From Bradyrhizobium sp. CSA112 (lineage in GTDB: Bacteria > Pseudomonadota > Alphaproteobacteria > Rhizobiales > Xanthobacteraceae), in the NCBI RefSeq assembly GCF_029051645.1, contig NZ_JAACFS010000004.1:372001-436000 (forward strand): DNA of 64,000 nucleotides. The letters are read 5' to 3'. This document shows positions 8,659-17,347 of this stretch, in pieces (the stretch's first letter is position 1; each line of letters starts with the position of its first letter). The translations under genes and the position numbers were made by a program. Below the pieces are notes generated by a model, which ran no database searches, had not been told where the DNA came from, and worked only from the letters and a program-made list of their open reading frames with translations.

Positions 8659-10752
8659 ATGTTGAACCGTCTGACCGTATCCGCGCTGCTGAAGACCGTC
8701 ATCCTCGTCACCTCTTTCTGCGTGGTGGTTGGATTTTCGCTCAACGCCTGGGATTCCTGGGGCCGCCTGCAGTCGGCGAGTCGCATCGCAGTGATCGCAG
8801 ATGCCTCCGCGAACATGTTCAAGGCGATGCACAATCTGCGCACCGACCGCTCCACGACCAACCGGCTGCTCAATTCCGATGCGCCGATGGAAGCCGATAT
8901 CGAGAAATATCTGCGCAACATCCGCGACACCGAAATGCCCGCAATGGCCAACGCGCTCGGCCTGCTCAGCGGACTGGAATTCGCGCAGCAGCAGACGCTG
9001 GTGCCCGAGTTCGACCGTCTGCTCAAGTCGATGACCTCGCTGCAAAAGGAATTCTGGGAAGCGATGGGCAAGCCGAAGGCCTCGCGCCGCCCGACGCTGG
9101 CCAAAGAGTATATGGACACGACGACGACGATGCTGGGTACGCTCGACAAGCTTTCCGGGTCGGTTGCCGCCGCCATCAATCACCAGGACGCGACCATCGA
9201 CCAGTTGCTGGCGATCAAGCAGATCGCCTGGCTGTTGCGTAATACCGCGGGCGAAGCGTCGCTGATCGTCGCGATCGGGCTCAACAGCGGCAAGATCACG
9301 CCGGAGGCGAAGCTCGCCTATACGAAATATGCCGGCGGCATCGACGCCGCATGGAGCGCGCTGGAGTTGACGGCCGCGGGGATGCAGTTGCCCCCGGCGA
9401 TTTCCGCCGCCATGGCCGCGACCAAGACCGGCTATTTCGAGCCGTCATATCTCGCCCTGCGCGATCGGCTGTTGACGCAGATCGCGGCCGGCGAGAAGGC
9501 GGAGTTGACCCCGAACCAATGGACTCCGATCACGGTCGGACGTCTCGCTACCGCCGTCGGCGTGGCGGAAGCCGCCCTCGACGCCGCCAGGGACCAAGCC
9601 GCGCTGCTGCGCTCCACCGCCCGGAACTCGCTGGCGATGCAGCTCGTATTGCTGGCCGGCGCGCTGGCGCTCGCGTTCGGCGCCATGGCGATCGTCACCC
9701 GCCGCGCCATCAGGCCGTTGCACACCATGCGCGACGCCATGCTGAAGGTCGCGGCCGGCGACCTTCACGTCGATACCGGCTACGCCGCGCGTCACGACGA
9801 GATCGGCGCGCTCGCCGGCGCGCTGGAGACTTTCAAGCAGCAGGCCGCCGACAAGGCCCGCATCGAGGCGCAGGAGCGCGAGCGCAACGCCGGCGCCACG
9901 GCGCGGCAGCAGGCGATCGAGAGCTATGTCGGCGAGTTCGAGAGCATGGTGCACCAGACGCTCAACCGGCTCGGCGATGCTTCCGGCCAGATGCGGACCA
10001 CCTCGGCCGGGCTGTCGACGATTTCGCGCCAGACCAACGAGCGCGTACAGGTCGCCGAGAAGGCTTCCGGCGAGGCCTCGATGAGCGTCGAGACCGTGGC
10101 TGCGGCTTCCGAACAGCTCAGCGCTTCGATCAACGACATCAGTCAACAGGCGGCGCATGCGGCTGATATCGCCAGCCGCGCGGTCGGCCAGGCGCGCAAC
10201 ACCGACGGCACCGTCCAGGGGCTCGCCCAATCGGCCGGGCGTATCGGCGAAGTCGTCGGCCTGATCAACACCATTGCCGCCCAGACCAACCTGCTTGCGC
10301 TCAACGCGACGATCGAAGCCGCGCGCGCCGGCGAGGCCGGCCGCGGCTTCGCGGTGGTCGCCTCCGAAGTCAAATCGCTGGCGAGCCAGACGGCGAAGGC
10401 GACGGAGGAAATCTCCGAGCAGATCTCGGACATCCAGCGGGTCGCTGGCGAGGCGATCGACGCCATCAAGGGCATCGGCAGCATCATCGGCGAGGTCAAC
10501 GAGGTCGCGACCACGATTGCCGCCGCCGTGCAGCAGCAGGGTGCCGCCACCCAGGAGATCACGCGCTCGACGCAATTCGCGGCGCAGGGCACCAAAAACG
10601 TGTCCGACAACATCACCGGCGTGAAAGCCGATGCGGACGCGGCAGCAGCCGCCGCCGAAGATGTGAAGCAGGCTTCCCAGACGCTGGAAACGCAGAGCCA
10701 GCAACTTGGCAATCAGGTCACCGCGTTCCTCGGCAAGATCCGCGCGGCTTAA
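8659..10752 (+). CDS. methyl-accepting chemotaxis protein
   Basis: Membrane chemoreceptor of 697 residues from the ATG at 8659, preceded by GGGGGG. A first membrane segment lies at about residues 9-28 ([15 protein letters not shown]), followed by a long periplasmic region of roughly 300 residues with no ligand-binding family I can name. A second membrane segment is near 325-345. A HAMP linker follows ([20 protein letters not shown]), then the cytoplasmic signalling domain with the conserved hairpin tip [20 protein letters not shown], which contacts CheA/CheW. Upstream in-frame starts at 8623 (TTG) and 8635 (ATG) are possible. No che genes are nearby, so it is an orphan receptor; the signal is unknown. 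Confidence 0.93.
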   Translation: MLNRLTVSALLKTVILVTSFCVVVGFSLNAWDSWGRLQSASRIAVIADASANMFKAMHNLRTDRSTTNRLLNSDAPMEADIEKYLRNIRDTEMPAMANALGLLSGLEFAQQQTLVPEFDRLLKSMTSLQKEFWEAMGKPKASRRPTLAKEYMDTTTTMLGTLDKLSGSVAAAINHQDATIDQLLAIKQIAWLLRNTAGEASLIVAIGLNSGKITPEAKLAYTKYAGGIDAAWSALELTAAGMQLPPAISAAMAATKTGYFEPSYLALRDRLLTQIAAGEKAELTPNQWTPITVGRLATAVGVAEAALDAARDQAALLRSTARNSLAMQLVLLAGALALAFGAMAIVTRRAIRPLHTMRDAMLKVAAGDLHVDTGYAARHDEIGALAGALETFKQQAADKARIEAQERERNAGATARQQAIESYVGEFESMVHQTLNRLGDASGQMRTTSAGLSTISRQTNERVQVAEKASGEASMSVETVAAASEQLSASINDISQQAAHAADIASRAVGQARNTDGTVQGLAQSAGRIGEVVGLINTIAAQTNLLALNATIEAARAGEAGRGFAVVASEVKSLASQTAKATEEISEQISDIQRVAGEAIDAIKGIGSIIGEVNEVATTIAAAVQQQGAATQEITRSTQFAAQGTKNVSDNITGVKADADAAAAAAEDVKQASQTLETQSQQLGNQVTAFLGKIRAA

Positions 10753-10757
10753 TCTTC

Positions 10758-10890
10758 AACCTCGCCCCGCTTGCGGGGAGAGGTCGGCGCGTAGCGCCGG
10801 GTGAGGGGGTACAGGTCTCACTACTCTCACAACTCGTGGAGAGAGCCCCTTACCCCCGCCCCTCTCCCCGCAAGAGCGGGGCGAGGGAGA
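10758..10890. repeat. palindromic intergenic repeat (CTCGCCCCGC type)
   Basis: Imperfect inverted repeat: CTCGCCCCGCTTGCGGGGAG at the left end and CTCTCCCCGCAAGAGCGGGG at the right end, with GGTGAGGGGG and CCCCTTACCCCC as inner arms. It fills the gap between the convergent chemoreceptor and DUF2865 genes. Palindromes of this kind are dispersed in Bradyrhizobium genomes. Confidence 0.75.
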
Positions 10891-10930
10891 AGGGGCAATC
10901 CCTTTACCGCCGCGCATCACTCAATCCCTA

Positions 10931-11575
10931 TTACTCCCTCGCCACCACCGGCACACGCCCATACTTGGCGCGGACCTTCTCGGATGCAGGCGAGAAATTC
11001 AGTTCCGCGCCGCGCCTGTCGCCGCTGCGGCCCGCGACCAAGAGACCGTTCTCGCCGGCGACGATGTCGCCTTTGCGTAGCGTCGGATCCTCCTCGATCT
11101 TGACCGGCGCAAGCCCGACCTGGTCCTTGCCGTTGCAGGTGCAGCCAGCCACGAGTTCGTTGCGATAGCGGAAGGCGTTCGGCAATTCCGAGTAGGACTT
11201 GCCGTTGTCGGCGGCGGCGTTGTCGATGCTGCTGCCGTAGAACAAGTTGGTCTCGCTCGCAGGACACAGTTTGTTGCAGGAGGCCGCCCGGCTCGCATTA
11301 TCAGATGCAGGCACCGGGAAATAACGTCCGTCGCAGGTCCGCACGCAATACGCCTGGCTGCCGCCTCCGCCGTAGCGGCCACGCCCCTCACCTCGCGGCG
11401 CGTAAATCTGGCCGTCGTCATTGCCGAACGGCATCTGGATATAGGGCTGATGGCGCGGGCGGCCGAAGCCGCCGAACAGTTGCGAGAAAAAGTCCTGGGC
11501 CTGCGCGGCCGGCGCCAGCACCGCGGCGCACATCAGCGCGGCCGCCCCCCATGCCGTGAGTTTTCCCGATCGCAT
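10931..11575 (-). CDS. DUF2865 domain-containing secreted protein
   Basis: A 214-residue exported protein. From the ATG at 11575 (AGGAGAAG ribosome site ahead) it has a signal peptide, MRSGKLTAWGAAALMCAAVL, ending near AQAQD. The mature part has a Gly/Arg-rich stretch and a cysteine-containing core: YCVRTCDGRYFPVP, CNKLCPA and AGCTCNGKDQVGL, the DUF2865 pattern. The function is unknown; the paired cysteines suggest disulfides in the periplasm. It starts 35 bp after the L,D-transpeptidase stop on the same strand and is probably co-transcribed with it from an EcfG-type promoter. Confidence 0.85.
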   Translation of the reverse strand: MRSGKLTAWGAAALMCAAVLAPAAQAQDFFSQLFGGFGRPRHQPYIQMPFGNDDGQIYAPRGEGRGRYGGGGSQAYCVRTCDGRYFPVPASDNASRAASCNKLCPASETNLFYGSSIDNAAADNGKSYSELPNAFRYRNELVAGCTCNGKDQVGLAPVKIEEDPTLRKGDIVAGENGLLVAGRSGDRRGAELNFSPASEKVRAKYGRVPVVARE

Positions 11576-11610
11576 CAAGCTTCTCCTGTCACGCAAGGCG
11601 ACGCATCCAT

Positions 11611-12378
11611 TCAGTTCACTTGCGGCGCAAGGTTCATCGCCTGGCGGCCCGCGGGTATGGTCGCGACCGGGCGCGGATGCACGCCAACCGGACGAGCTGT
11701 GATGCCGGTCCTGGTATCCCCGCCTCGCGCCATGACCGGCGCGCGCTTCGGCAGCACCACGACCTTGGTGCCGACATCGACCCGGCTGAACAGATCGGTG
11801 ACATCCTCATTGGTCAGGCGGATGCAGCCCGACGAAACGAATTTTCCGATCGTCGAGGGATCGTTGGTGCCGTGAATGCGGTACTGGCTGGTGCCGAGAT
11901 ACATCGCCCGCGCGCCGAGCGGATTGCCGGGACCGCCGGCCATGAAGCGCGGCAAATAGGGCTGGCGCGCGATCATCTGGCTAGGTGGATGCCAGTCCGG
12001 CCATTCCGCCTTGCGGCTGATGGTCTGCACCCCGGACCAGGTAAAGCTTTCGCGGCCGACGCCGACGCCGTACCTGACGGCACGACCCTGTCCGAGCACG
12101 TAGTAGAGCGTGGTGTTGCCGGTATCGATGATGATGGTGCCCGGCGCCTCCGTCGTGCCAAAGGCGACGACGGCGCGGCGAAGCCGTTCGGGCGTTGCCC
12201 CCTCGTCGGACCCGATCACCTCATCCGCGGGATACCCATTCGGCTGGCTCGAAGCGTAGCCGATCGTCTGCGCGTTCGCAGCGCTCGATATCGCTGACGG
12301 CGTCAGCAAGACAGCGCTGACGAGGGCGAACGCGCTTGCCACGCGCGACGAAAGCCGGCGATCGGAGGACTGTGTCAT
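11611..12378 (-). CDS. L,D-transpeptidase (YkuD/ErfK family)
   Basis: Periplasmic enzyme of 255 residues likely to make 3-3 peptidoglycan cross-links or attach proteins to peptidoglycan. It begins MTQSSDRRLSSRVASAFALV with a signal sequence ending near ANAQ. The YkuD domain spans about residues 75-215: GTIIIDTGNTTLYYVLGQG, then YRIHGTNDPSTIGKFVSSGC with the catalytic cysteine in SSGCIRL. The C-terminal 40 residues are low in complexity. The frame is open upstream, but the promoter (GGAAC-N16-CGTT at 12427-12451) fixes the start to the ATG at 12378. Stress induction of cell-wall remodelling is the natural reading. Confidence 0.9.
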   Translation of the reverse strand: MTQSSDRRLSSRVASAFALVSAVLLTPSAISSAANAQTIGYASSQPNGYPADEVIGSDEGATPERLRRAVVAFGTTEAPGTIIIDTGNTTLYYVLGQGRAVRYGVGVGRESFTWSGVQTISRKAEWPDWHPPSQMIARQPYLPRFMAGGPGNPLGARAMYLGTSQYRIHGTNDPSTIGKFVSSGCIRLTNEDVTDLFSRVDVGTKVVVLPKRAPVMARGGDTRTGITARPVGVHPRPVATIPAGRQAMNLAPQVN

Positions 12379-12426
12379 GGGCCTGCCCCGCTGGATGTGT
12401 GCATCCTTGGATGCTCTGCACCAACA

Positions 12427-12451
12427 AACGCGGCTGCGGGCCGGCGGTTCC
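12427..12451 (-). promoter_or_regulatory. EcfG-type promoter for the L,D-transpeptidase
   Basis: Minus-strand GGAAC (12451-12447), 16 bases, CGTT (12430-12427). Exact consensus; the -10 edge is 48 bp from the start codon at 12378. Confidence 0.78.
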
Positions 12452-12510
12452 GTGCGGCCGACGCCGCGCCACAGCGCGCCTAATGCGACACCGCTCACGC
12501 CGGCGCGATT

Positions 12511-12535
12511 GGAACCCGCGCGTTTGCGTCACGTT
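12511..12535 (+). promoter_or_regulatory. EcfG-type promoter for the AI-2E-type permease
   Basis: GGAAC (12511-12515), 16 bases, CGTT (12532-12535). Exact consensus. Transcription would begin near 12543, which rules out the in-frame ATG at 12536 and supports the GTG start at 12605. Confidence 0.78.
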
Positions 12536-12604
12536 ATGATCGCAGTCCGGTTTGCGACGTCGCCTTTGCCGTGTCATCGCCGCTTCGGGCGAGGGAAAGC
12601 CATT

Positions 12605-13792
12605 GTGAGCGTCACTCCCACCAAGCCTTCGCCCACCAAACCTTCGCCCGCCACGCCCTTGGCCGTCAAATCCCCACCGACAAAGCCGTTGCCCCGTGAA
12701 CGCCAGTTCCCCCACGAGCAGGAAGGCACGCCGGTCCCTGACAGCAAGATCGAATTGCCGCCGGTCATCCGCCGCACGGAAGTGGTGGCCATCTGCCTCG
12801 TTGGTCTGCTGATCATCAGCATCATCGCCGTCCTCTATCTTGCCAAGGCGTTCTTTCTGCCGATCACGATGGCCTTCATCGTCGGCACCATGCTCTCGCC
12901 CGCCGCCAATTTCCTGGAGCGCTATCGTATCCCGCGCCCGGTCGCAGCCGTACTGATCGTGGCGGTCGTGAGCGCCGCCTCGGCCTTCATGGTCAGCCTG
13001 ATCGCATCGCCCGCGGTCGAATGGAGCGGCAAGCTTCCTGAGCTGGGGTCGCTGCTGAGGGAGAAGCTGCACGTGTTCGACCGGCCGCTCGCACTCTGGC
13101 AGGAGTTGCAGAGCACGCTCGGCGGCCCCGACACGCTCACGACATTGCATCTGCCGAGGATCGACTGGGTGCAGCCGACCCTGGAGTTCCTGTCGCCGAC
13201 CTTTGCCGAATTCCTGCTGTTCATTGCGACGCTGATCCTGTTCATCGCGAGCTGGCGGGACCTGCGCCGGGCCTTGATCATGAATTTCGGCGAGCGAGCG
13301 TGGCGGTTGCGGGCGCTGCGGATCCTCAACGAGATCGAGGACCGTCTCGGCGGCTACTTGCTGGTAGTGACCATGATCAATGCCGGAGTCGGCATCGCGA
13401 CCGGCCTGATCTGCGCGGTTACGGGCATGCCCAATCCGGCCAGTCTCGGCGCGCTGGCCGCGATCCTGAATTTCATCCCGATCATCGGCCCGGTGGCGAT
13501 GTTTGCCGTCCTGGTCGTGGTCGGCCTCGTCTCGTTCCCGACCTTGAGCGCCGGGCTGCTGGCCCCGGCCATGTTTGCGGTGATGACCTTCCTGGAGGGC
13601 CACTTCCTGACGCCGACGATCGTCGGGCGCCGGCTGGCGCTGAACGCGCTCGCCGTGTTCTTGGCGCTTGCGTTCTGGACCTGGCTGTGGGGGCCGATGG
13701 GCGCGTTTCTGTCGTCGCCGCTTCTGATCGTCGCGCTGATCGTGAAGGAGCATCTAATGCCGTCGGATTCGCCGCAACTGCCGGAGGACTAG
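12605..13792 (+). CDS. AI-2E family transporter (TqsA/PerM type)
   Basis: A polytopic inner-membrane protein of 395 residues in the AI-2E exporter superfamily. Members are linked to export of autoinducer-2 or, in related clades, ion/proton antiport, so the substrate here is open. I choose the GTG at 12605 because GAGGGAAAG precedes it and the promoter lies just upstream. The first 45 residues are hydrophilic and carry a small repeat (TKPSPTKPSP). The rest shows about eight membrane segments, with the family signatures FFLPITMAFIVGTMLSPAAN and, near the C terminus, LEGHFLTPTIVGRRLALN. It is divergent from the L,D-transpeptidase; both have EcfG-type promoters. Confidence 0.88.
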   Translation: MSVTPTKPSPTKPSPATPLAVKSPPTKPLPRERQFPHEQEGTPVPDSKIELPPVIRRTEVVAICLVGLLIISIIAVLYLAKAFFLPITMAFIVGTMLSPAANFLERYRIPRPVAAVLIVAVVSAASAFMVSLIASPAVEWSGKLPELGSLLREKLHVFDRPLALWQELQSTLGGPDTLTTLHLPRIDWVQPTLEFLSPTFAEFLLFIATLILFIASWRDLRRALIMNFGERAWRLRALRILNEIEDRLGGYLLVVTMINAGVGIATGLICAVTGMPNPASLGALAAILNFIPIIGPVAMFAVLVVVGLVSFPTLSAGLLAPAMFAVMTFLEGHFLTPTIVGRRLALNALAVFLALAFWTWLWGPMGAFLSSPLLIVALIVKEHLMPSDSPQLPED

Positions 13793-13809
13793 ACCCGGCA
13801 TCAGACCTG

Positions 13810-13834
13810 GGAACTTCCTATCCGACGGGGCGTT
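13810..13834 (+). promoter_or_regulatory. EcfG-type promoter for the DUF883 protein
   Basis: GGAAC (13810-13814), 16 bases, CGTT (13831-13834). Exact consensus, 36 bp before the start codon at 13871. Confidence 0.8.
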
Positions 13835-13870
13835 TGTTCCGCGAATGAACTCAGTACCCGGGAGCTTTCG

Positions 13871-14230
13871 ATGTCTGACGCCGCAATGAAGAATCTGACG
13901 GACAAAGCGACCTACGAGCGTCTGCAGAAGGACGTGACCGCTGTGAAAAACGATATCGCAGCCCTGACCGAGCAGATCACCGACGCGCTGAGCAGTTTTG
14001 CCGGCACCGCCGGCAAGCAGGCGCGGCATGGCTACAGGCAGGCGCGCGCCAATGCAGAACAGGTGGTCGACGACGTGTCGGAGCGAGGCAGCGCGATGAT
14101 GGACGCAGCCCAGGATGCCGCCTCTTCGATCGAGGAGACGCTGGAAGACGCCATCACGCAGCGTCCACTGGCAACCGTCGCCGTGGCGCTGGGGATCGGC
14201 TTTTTGATCGGTGTGACGTGGCGTAGGTAG
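13871..14230 (+). CDS. DUF883 family (YqjD/ElaB-like) membrane-anchored protein
   Basis: A 119-residue protein with a long charged helical part, likely coiled-coil (residues 5-95, for example TYERLQKDVTAVKNDIAALT), and a single C-terminal membrane anchor, PLATVAVALGIGFLIGVTWRR. This is the YqjD/ElaB layout. In E. coli such proteins are stationary-phase proteins that bind ribosomes at the inner membrane; that role is not proven here. It is directly preceded by an EcfG-type promoter. A YqjE-like gene follows 120 bp later, as in the yqjDE arrangement. Confidence 0.88.
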   Translation: MSDAAMKNLTDKATYERLQKDVTAVKNDIAALTEQITDALSSFAGTAGKQARHGYRQARANAEQVVDDVSERGSAMMDAAQDAASSIEETLEDAITQRPLATVAVALGIGFLIGVTWRR

Positions 14231-14350
14231 GTTTGGCGACGGATCTCGCTTGCGCTGGACAGCCATGCCTTGCATCGCCTCTTGCATTCCCGTGGCGACG
14301 GAGCGCTGCGGCGTGTTTCGTTGACGCGGTTTTCAGATCGAGGCGTGGCC

Positions 14351-14797
14351 ATGTTTCAGCGAATGATCGACGATTTCAAGGAATCGACCGGCACCGCGTT
14401 GCGGCTGACTTCGCTGGCGGCAGCGGCGGCGATGGCATTGCTGGTCACGGCCGCCTTTCTGTGCGCAGCGGCCTTCGTGTTCGTGCTGGAGCGGTACGGT
14501 CCCGTGCAGGCTTGCCTCACCGGTGCCGCCATCTTCTTCGTGGTCGCGCTAATCGCGGCCGGCTGGTACATGGTGCGCAAGAAGCAGATCGAGGCGCGCG
14601 CCAAACAGGCGGCGAAGGCGAAATCCACCGCGCAGGCCGTGTTGTCCGATCCGGTGCTGGTCGCGACCGGCATCCAGGTGATCCGCGCCATCGGCGTCAG
14701 GAAGCTGATTCCGATTCTCGCAATCGGCGGACTGGCGCTGGGATTTCTCGCCAGCCGCGCCAACAGCAGCAGCAGCAGCGAAGCGCCGGCGGAGTAG
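14351..14797 (+). CDS. phage-holin-superfamily III / YqjE-like membrane protein
   Basis: A 148-residue protein starting MFQRMIDDFKESTGTALRLT. Two strong membrane segments follow (about residues 20-42 and 52-74), then a basic Ala/Lys-rich stretch (RKKQIEARAKQAAKAK), a third hydrophobic segment and a Ser-rich tail encoded by an AGC run at 14763-14780. The layout matches the YqjE/holin-superfamily partner of DUF883 proteins. The function is unknown. No separate promoter is evident, so it is likely read with the DUF883 gene. Confidence 0.8.
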   Translation: MFQRMIDDFKESTGTALRLTSLAAAAAMALLVTAAFLCAAAFVFVLERYGPVQACLTGAAIFFVVALIAAGWYMVRKKQIEARAKQAAKAKSTAQAVLSDPVLVATGIQVIRAIGVRKLIPILAIGGLALGFLASRANSSSSSEAPAE

Positions 14798-14815
14798 GAC
14801 GAAGTCAATCCACTC

Positions 14816-14955
14816 GTCGTCCCTGCGAACGCAGGGACCCATAACCACCGTCGCCAATTGTTGAAGGAAAGTCGTCGACCATCGCAGCAAGACAACACAC
14901 GCCGCGGCGTATGGGTCCCGGATCGCGCTCGCTACGCTCGCTTGTCCGGGACGAC
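14816..14955. repeat. palindromic intergenic repeat (GTCGTCCCTGCG type), copy 1
   Basis: Long inverted repeat with GTCGTCCCTGCGAACGCAGG at the left and TTGTCCGGGACGAC at the right; inner CCCATAACCAC and TATGGGTCCC. The left arm and the inner CAATTGTTG are shared with the element at 29888-30009. Confidence 0.8.
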
Positions 14956-15042
14956 GGAGATGGGAGTAGCCAGCGTGCTCGATGATAGATGGTGGGGCAC
15001 GTCGCTAACGCGCCTTTTCCCACGCTACGGATCCAGGCGCGA

Positions 15043-15441
15043 TCAGGTCACGCAACGGCCGGGCTGAAGCAGTTTTGCGACTTCGGTCAACACGCTGACC
15101 GGCGGTTCGCAGGCGATCGCCGTCTTCGATTGGGTAGGCTTGGCAGGCGACGGCGCCGGCGGTGCCGGGCGGTTCCGTGCCTCCTCCTTGACGACGGGAA
15201 CTCGAACGACCACCGACGTATCGTCGAGGCCGACGCTCTTGATGGTAATCGTCTCGGTCTGGCCTGGCGCGGTTCTGAGCTCCGCGCGGTCGGCCTTGGC
15301 GGCGCGGTTGATGTCCGCTGCAGGCGCAGTCGAGGCGAGTTGTCGAAGGCTGGCGAGATCATGACCCGATGCGAACTGGACGGCGCCGAATGTCGCGGAG
15401 ATGGCGAGAGCGGCTAAAAATGCTTTGAAAATCTGTGACAT
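15043..15441 (-). CDS. hypothetical secreted protein
   Basis: A 132-residue protein that I do not recognise. It has an N-terminal signal-like segment (MSQIFKAFLAALAISATFGA, cleavage plausible near AVQFASG), a central beta-rich part (TITIKSVGLDDTSVVVRVPV), a Pro/Ala-rich linker and a C-terminal pair of cysteines (IACEPPVSVLTEVAKLLQPG, then RCVT). Periplasmic location is inferred. It is transcribed alone, facing away from the isomerase gene at 15681, and has no EcfG-type motif upstream. Confidence 0.65.
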   Translation of the reverse strand: MSQIFKAFLAALAISATFGAVQFASGHDLASLRQLASTAPAADINRAAKADRAELRTAPGQTETITIKSVGLDDTSVVVRVPVVKEEARNRPAPPAPSPAKPTQSKTAIACEPPVSVLTEVAKLLQPGRCVT

Positions 15442-15624
15442 GACGGTTTATCCCTCGCCCCATGGCGATCACGGACACAACCGAACCGAGCCGCCGGGGG
15501 TCCGGCGCTTCTCAATCACTTAACCGTGTATGAAAAAAATTTGGAGGCTGCGGGAACGAATCCGGGGGGCTTGGAGTCATCCCGGCAGCCGGTTATTCCC
15601 CCTGCCCCATTGACCGGCGACGTA

Positions 15625-15665
15625 GGGTGCGACCGTGGTGATGCCGGTCGCACCCTGCTTTTTTT
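15625..15665 (+). terminator. intrinsic terminator without an assigned gene (possible small RNA end)
   Basis: Perfect 11-bp stem GGGTGCGACCG (15625-15635) with CGGTCGCACCC (15645-15655), 9-base loop, then TGCTTTTTTT (15656-15665). It is oriented on the plus strand, but no convincing plus-strand gene ends here. The minus-strand gene ending at 15681 would read the hairpin without a T run. Confidence 0.7.
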
Positions 15666-15680
15666 GACTAAGCCACTTCT

Positions 15681-16310
15681 TCAAGATGCCAGCTTCTTCA
15701 AGGCGCGTTCCAGCAGATCGAGCCGGTCCTGGCCCCAGAAGATCTCGCCCGAAGGCAACACGTAGCTCGGCGCACCGAAGACGCCCGCCGTCAGCGCCTC
15801 CTGCGTAAATCTGTCATGCAGCTCATCGAGTTCGGTGTCCGAAGGACCGCCCGCACGCAGTTCCGCAGCGTCGAGACCGGCGCGCTCCGCGGCTGATGAA
15901 ATCGTTGCGGGATCGGCGAGCGTTTCCTCTCGTTCCCACACCGCGCGCCCAAGCTCCAGCGACAGCCGGTGGGCATTCTTGCCTTGCAGCTTGGCCGCAA
16001 TCACCAGACGGGTCGCCATGGAATCGTCGCAGGGAAAATACTCCGGCTCAAGATTGATGGGAATGCCGCGCACCTCGCGCCAGCGCTTCAACTCCATCAT
16101 CCGGTAGGCGCGCCGCTGCGGCGAGCGCTTCGGCAGCGGCAGCCCGCCGGTCTGCTCGAAGATCGGCCCGAACTTGCAGGGCTTGACGTTGACGGTCGCG
16201 TTATTTCGCTCGGCGATCTCCGCGAACAGCGCGCTGCCGAGGTAAGTAAACGGCGAGGTGAGTGACATGTAATAGTCGATGGTGACGGGCACGCTTTCAA
16301 CTCGAGGCAT
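15681..16310 (-). CDS. 2-hydroxychromene-2-carboxylate isomerase / kappa-class DsbA-fold protein
   Basis: A 209-residue thioredoxin-fold protein of the HCCA isomerase / kappa glutathione transferase family. The active-site region reads DYYMSLTSPFTYLGS, with serine where DsbA has the CxxC pair, which is normal for this family. Later signatures are NVKPCKFGPIFEQTG, SPQRRAYRMMELKRW and the C-terminal GVFGAPSYVLPSGEIFWGQD. The likely chemistry is glutathione-dependent isomerisation of an aromatic-degradation intermediate, but no naphthalene or salicylate genes are nearby, so the substrate is unknown. Its start overlaps the preceding small gene by 14 bp. Confidence 0.88.
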   Translation of the reverse strand: MPRVESVPVTIDYYMSLTSPFTYLGSALFAEIAERNNATVNVKPCKFGPIFEQTGGLPLPKRSPQRRAYRMMELKRWREVRGIPINLEPEYFPCDDSMATRLVIAAKLQGKNAHRLSLELGRAVWEREETLADPATISSAAERAGLDAAELRAGGPSDTELDELHDRFTQEALTAGVFGAPSYVLPSGEIFWGQDRLDLLERALKKLAS

Positions 16311-16539
16311 TGGTGACTTTGTGATCCAGATGGCCGGTCTTGTAGTCGCGGCGGAGCTGGCTCAGCGATGTTTCGTTGAGGTTGGCCAGGATATCGCTCA
16401 GCTTCTCGGTTGCCGGATAGCCGGCGGCAAAGCTTTGCCCGTAGATCTTGCGCAATGTGCCGATCAGGACGGCTCCGTGCTTCTGACCGATTTCGCCATC
16501 CTGGTTGTGGTGGCGGTTGTCGAGACCTGGCTTGCTCAT
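16297..16539 (-). CDS. conserved small hypothetical protein
   Basis: An 80-residue soluble protein starting MSKPGLDNRHHNQDGEIGQK with a rather conserved-looking core (GTLRKIYGQSFAAGYPATEK). The ATG at 16539 is preceded by GGGAGAG on the minus strand. The frame is open 21 codons further up. I do not know a function. It overlaps the isomerase start by 14 bp, so the two are probably translated from one message. Confidence 0.7.
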   Translation of the reverse strand: MSKPGLDNRHHNQDGEIGQKHGAVLIGTLRKIYGQSFAAGYPATEKLSDILANLNETSLSQLRRDYKTGHLDHKVTNASS

Positions 16540-16827
16540 GCCGCTCTCCCTTGGACCCAAGGTCGAACATCCTCCCACTGGGGCAAAATGGCAATCGTGC
16601 ACCGCAACCGGGAATTAGAGCGGGTTAATCGCAAAAGCCCGTTATGGGCCATCAAACAGGCAGCCGTGCATAGCACCTAACGGATATTGAACGCCTTGGT
16701 GACCCACGGAGGTAAAGCAGACAATCACGGCCACGAGCGCCAATGTCTGGCCGTGGGACACCGAAACGGACATTCGGATCAAGCGACCTGTAACGCTGAC
16801 CTGCGAGGTTCTGGTAAGTAGCGGTGG

Positions 16828-17043
16828 TCAGCGCACTGTTCCTGTGGTCGTCTCACGTCCGGTGGCCGGCGGTGGGGTCTGGTCTCGTACCGTTGATCCC
16901 GGTGTTCCGCTTGGTCCGGGATTGCTGGGAACATGCGTAGTGCTCTCCCATGCAAGGGCGGCAATCGCAAGAATGATTGCTGCAGCGACAACGACCAAAG
17001 TTCGAACGCTCATTGAGCCTTTCCGGTATTGACTATCCCGCAT
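16828..17043 (-). CDS. small single-pass membrane protein
   Basis: A 71-residue protein from the ATG at 17043 (CGGAGGG ahead): MRDSQYRKGSMSVRTLVVVA. One membrane segment (about residues 13-32) is followed by a Pro/Thr/Gly-rich tail likely outside the cytoplasm. No family is recognised. The gap between it and the small gene at 16539 (16540-16827) holds nothing I can identify. Confidence 0.55.
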   Translation of the reverse strand: MRDSQYRKGSMSVRTLVVVAAAIILAIAALAWESTTHVPSNPGPSGTPGSTVRDQTPPPATGRETTTGTVR

Positions 17044-17347
17044 GCGACCCTCCGAGTGATGGTTCCGTTGCGTGCTCACGGCAGGATGTTAGATAAGTCC
17101 TGCGGCGATCATGTGGTGGCGGTACGGCTGCGCGTCCAGAAGAAGGTTCAAGCGTGTTGTATCTAGACCTCGGGATCGCAACTTCGCCTGAGGCATTGAT
17201 GAGCGGCGCTCGGGTCGAAGGAGGTCAGGCGGTCGCCGGCGAGGTGCCCAACTACGCTTCCGGCAGCACTATGGTGCAATGACCATCGGTTGAAACCTCT
17301 TCCATGAGGAGGATGGCACGCCTGCGGATCAACCGATCATTCAGAAA
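17044..17347. other. intergenic region without recognisable content
   Basis: About 300 bp between the small membrane-protein gene and the NYN-domain gene. I find no convincing reading frame, terminator or consensus promoter here. Confidence 0.4.

Noticed and set aside
14760-14782. AGC triplet run as a microsatellite of interest
   Set aside because: It only encodes a short Ser stretch at the C terminus of the YqjE-like protein.
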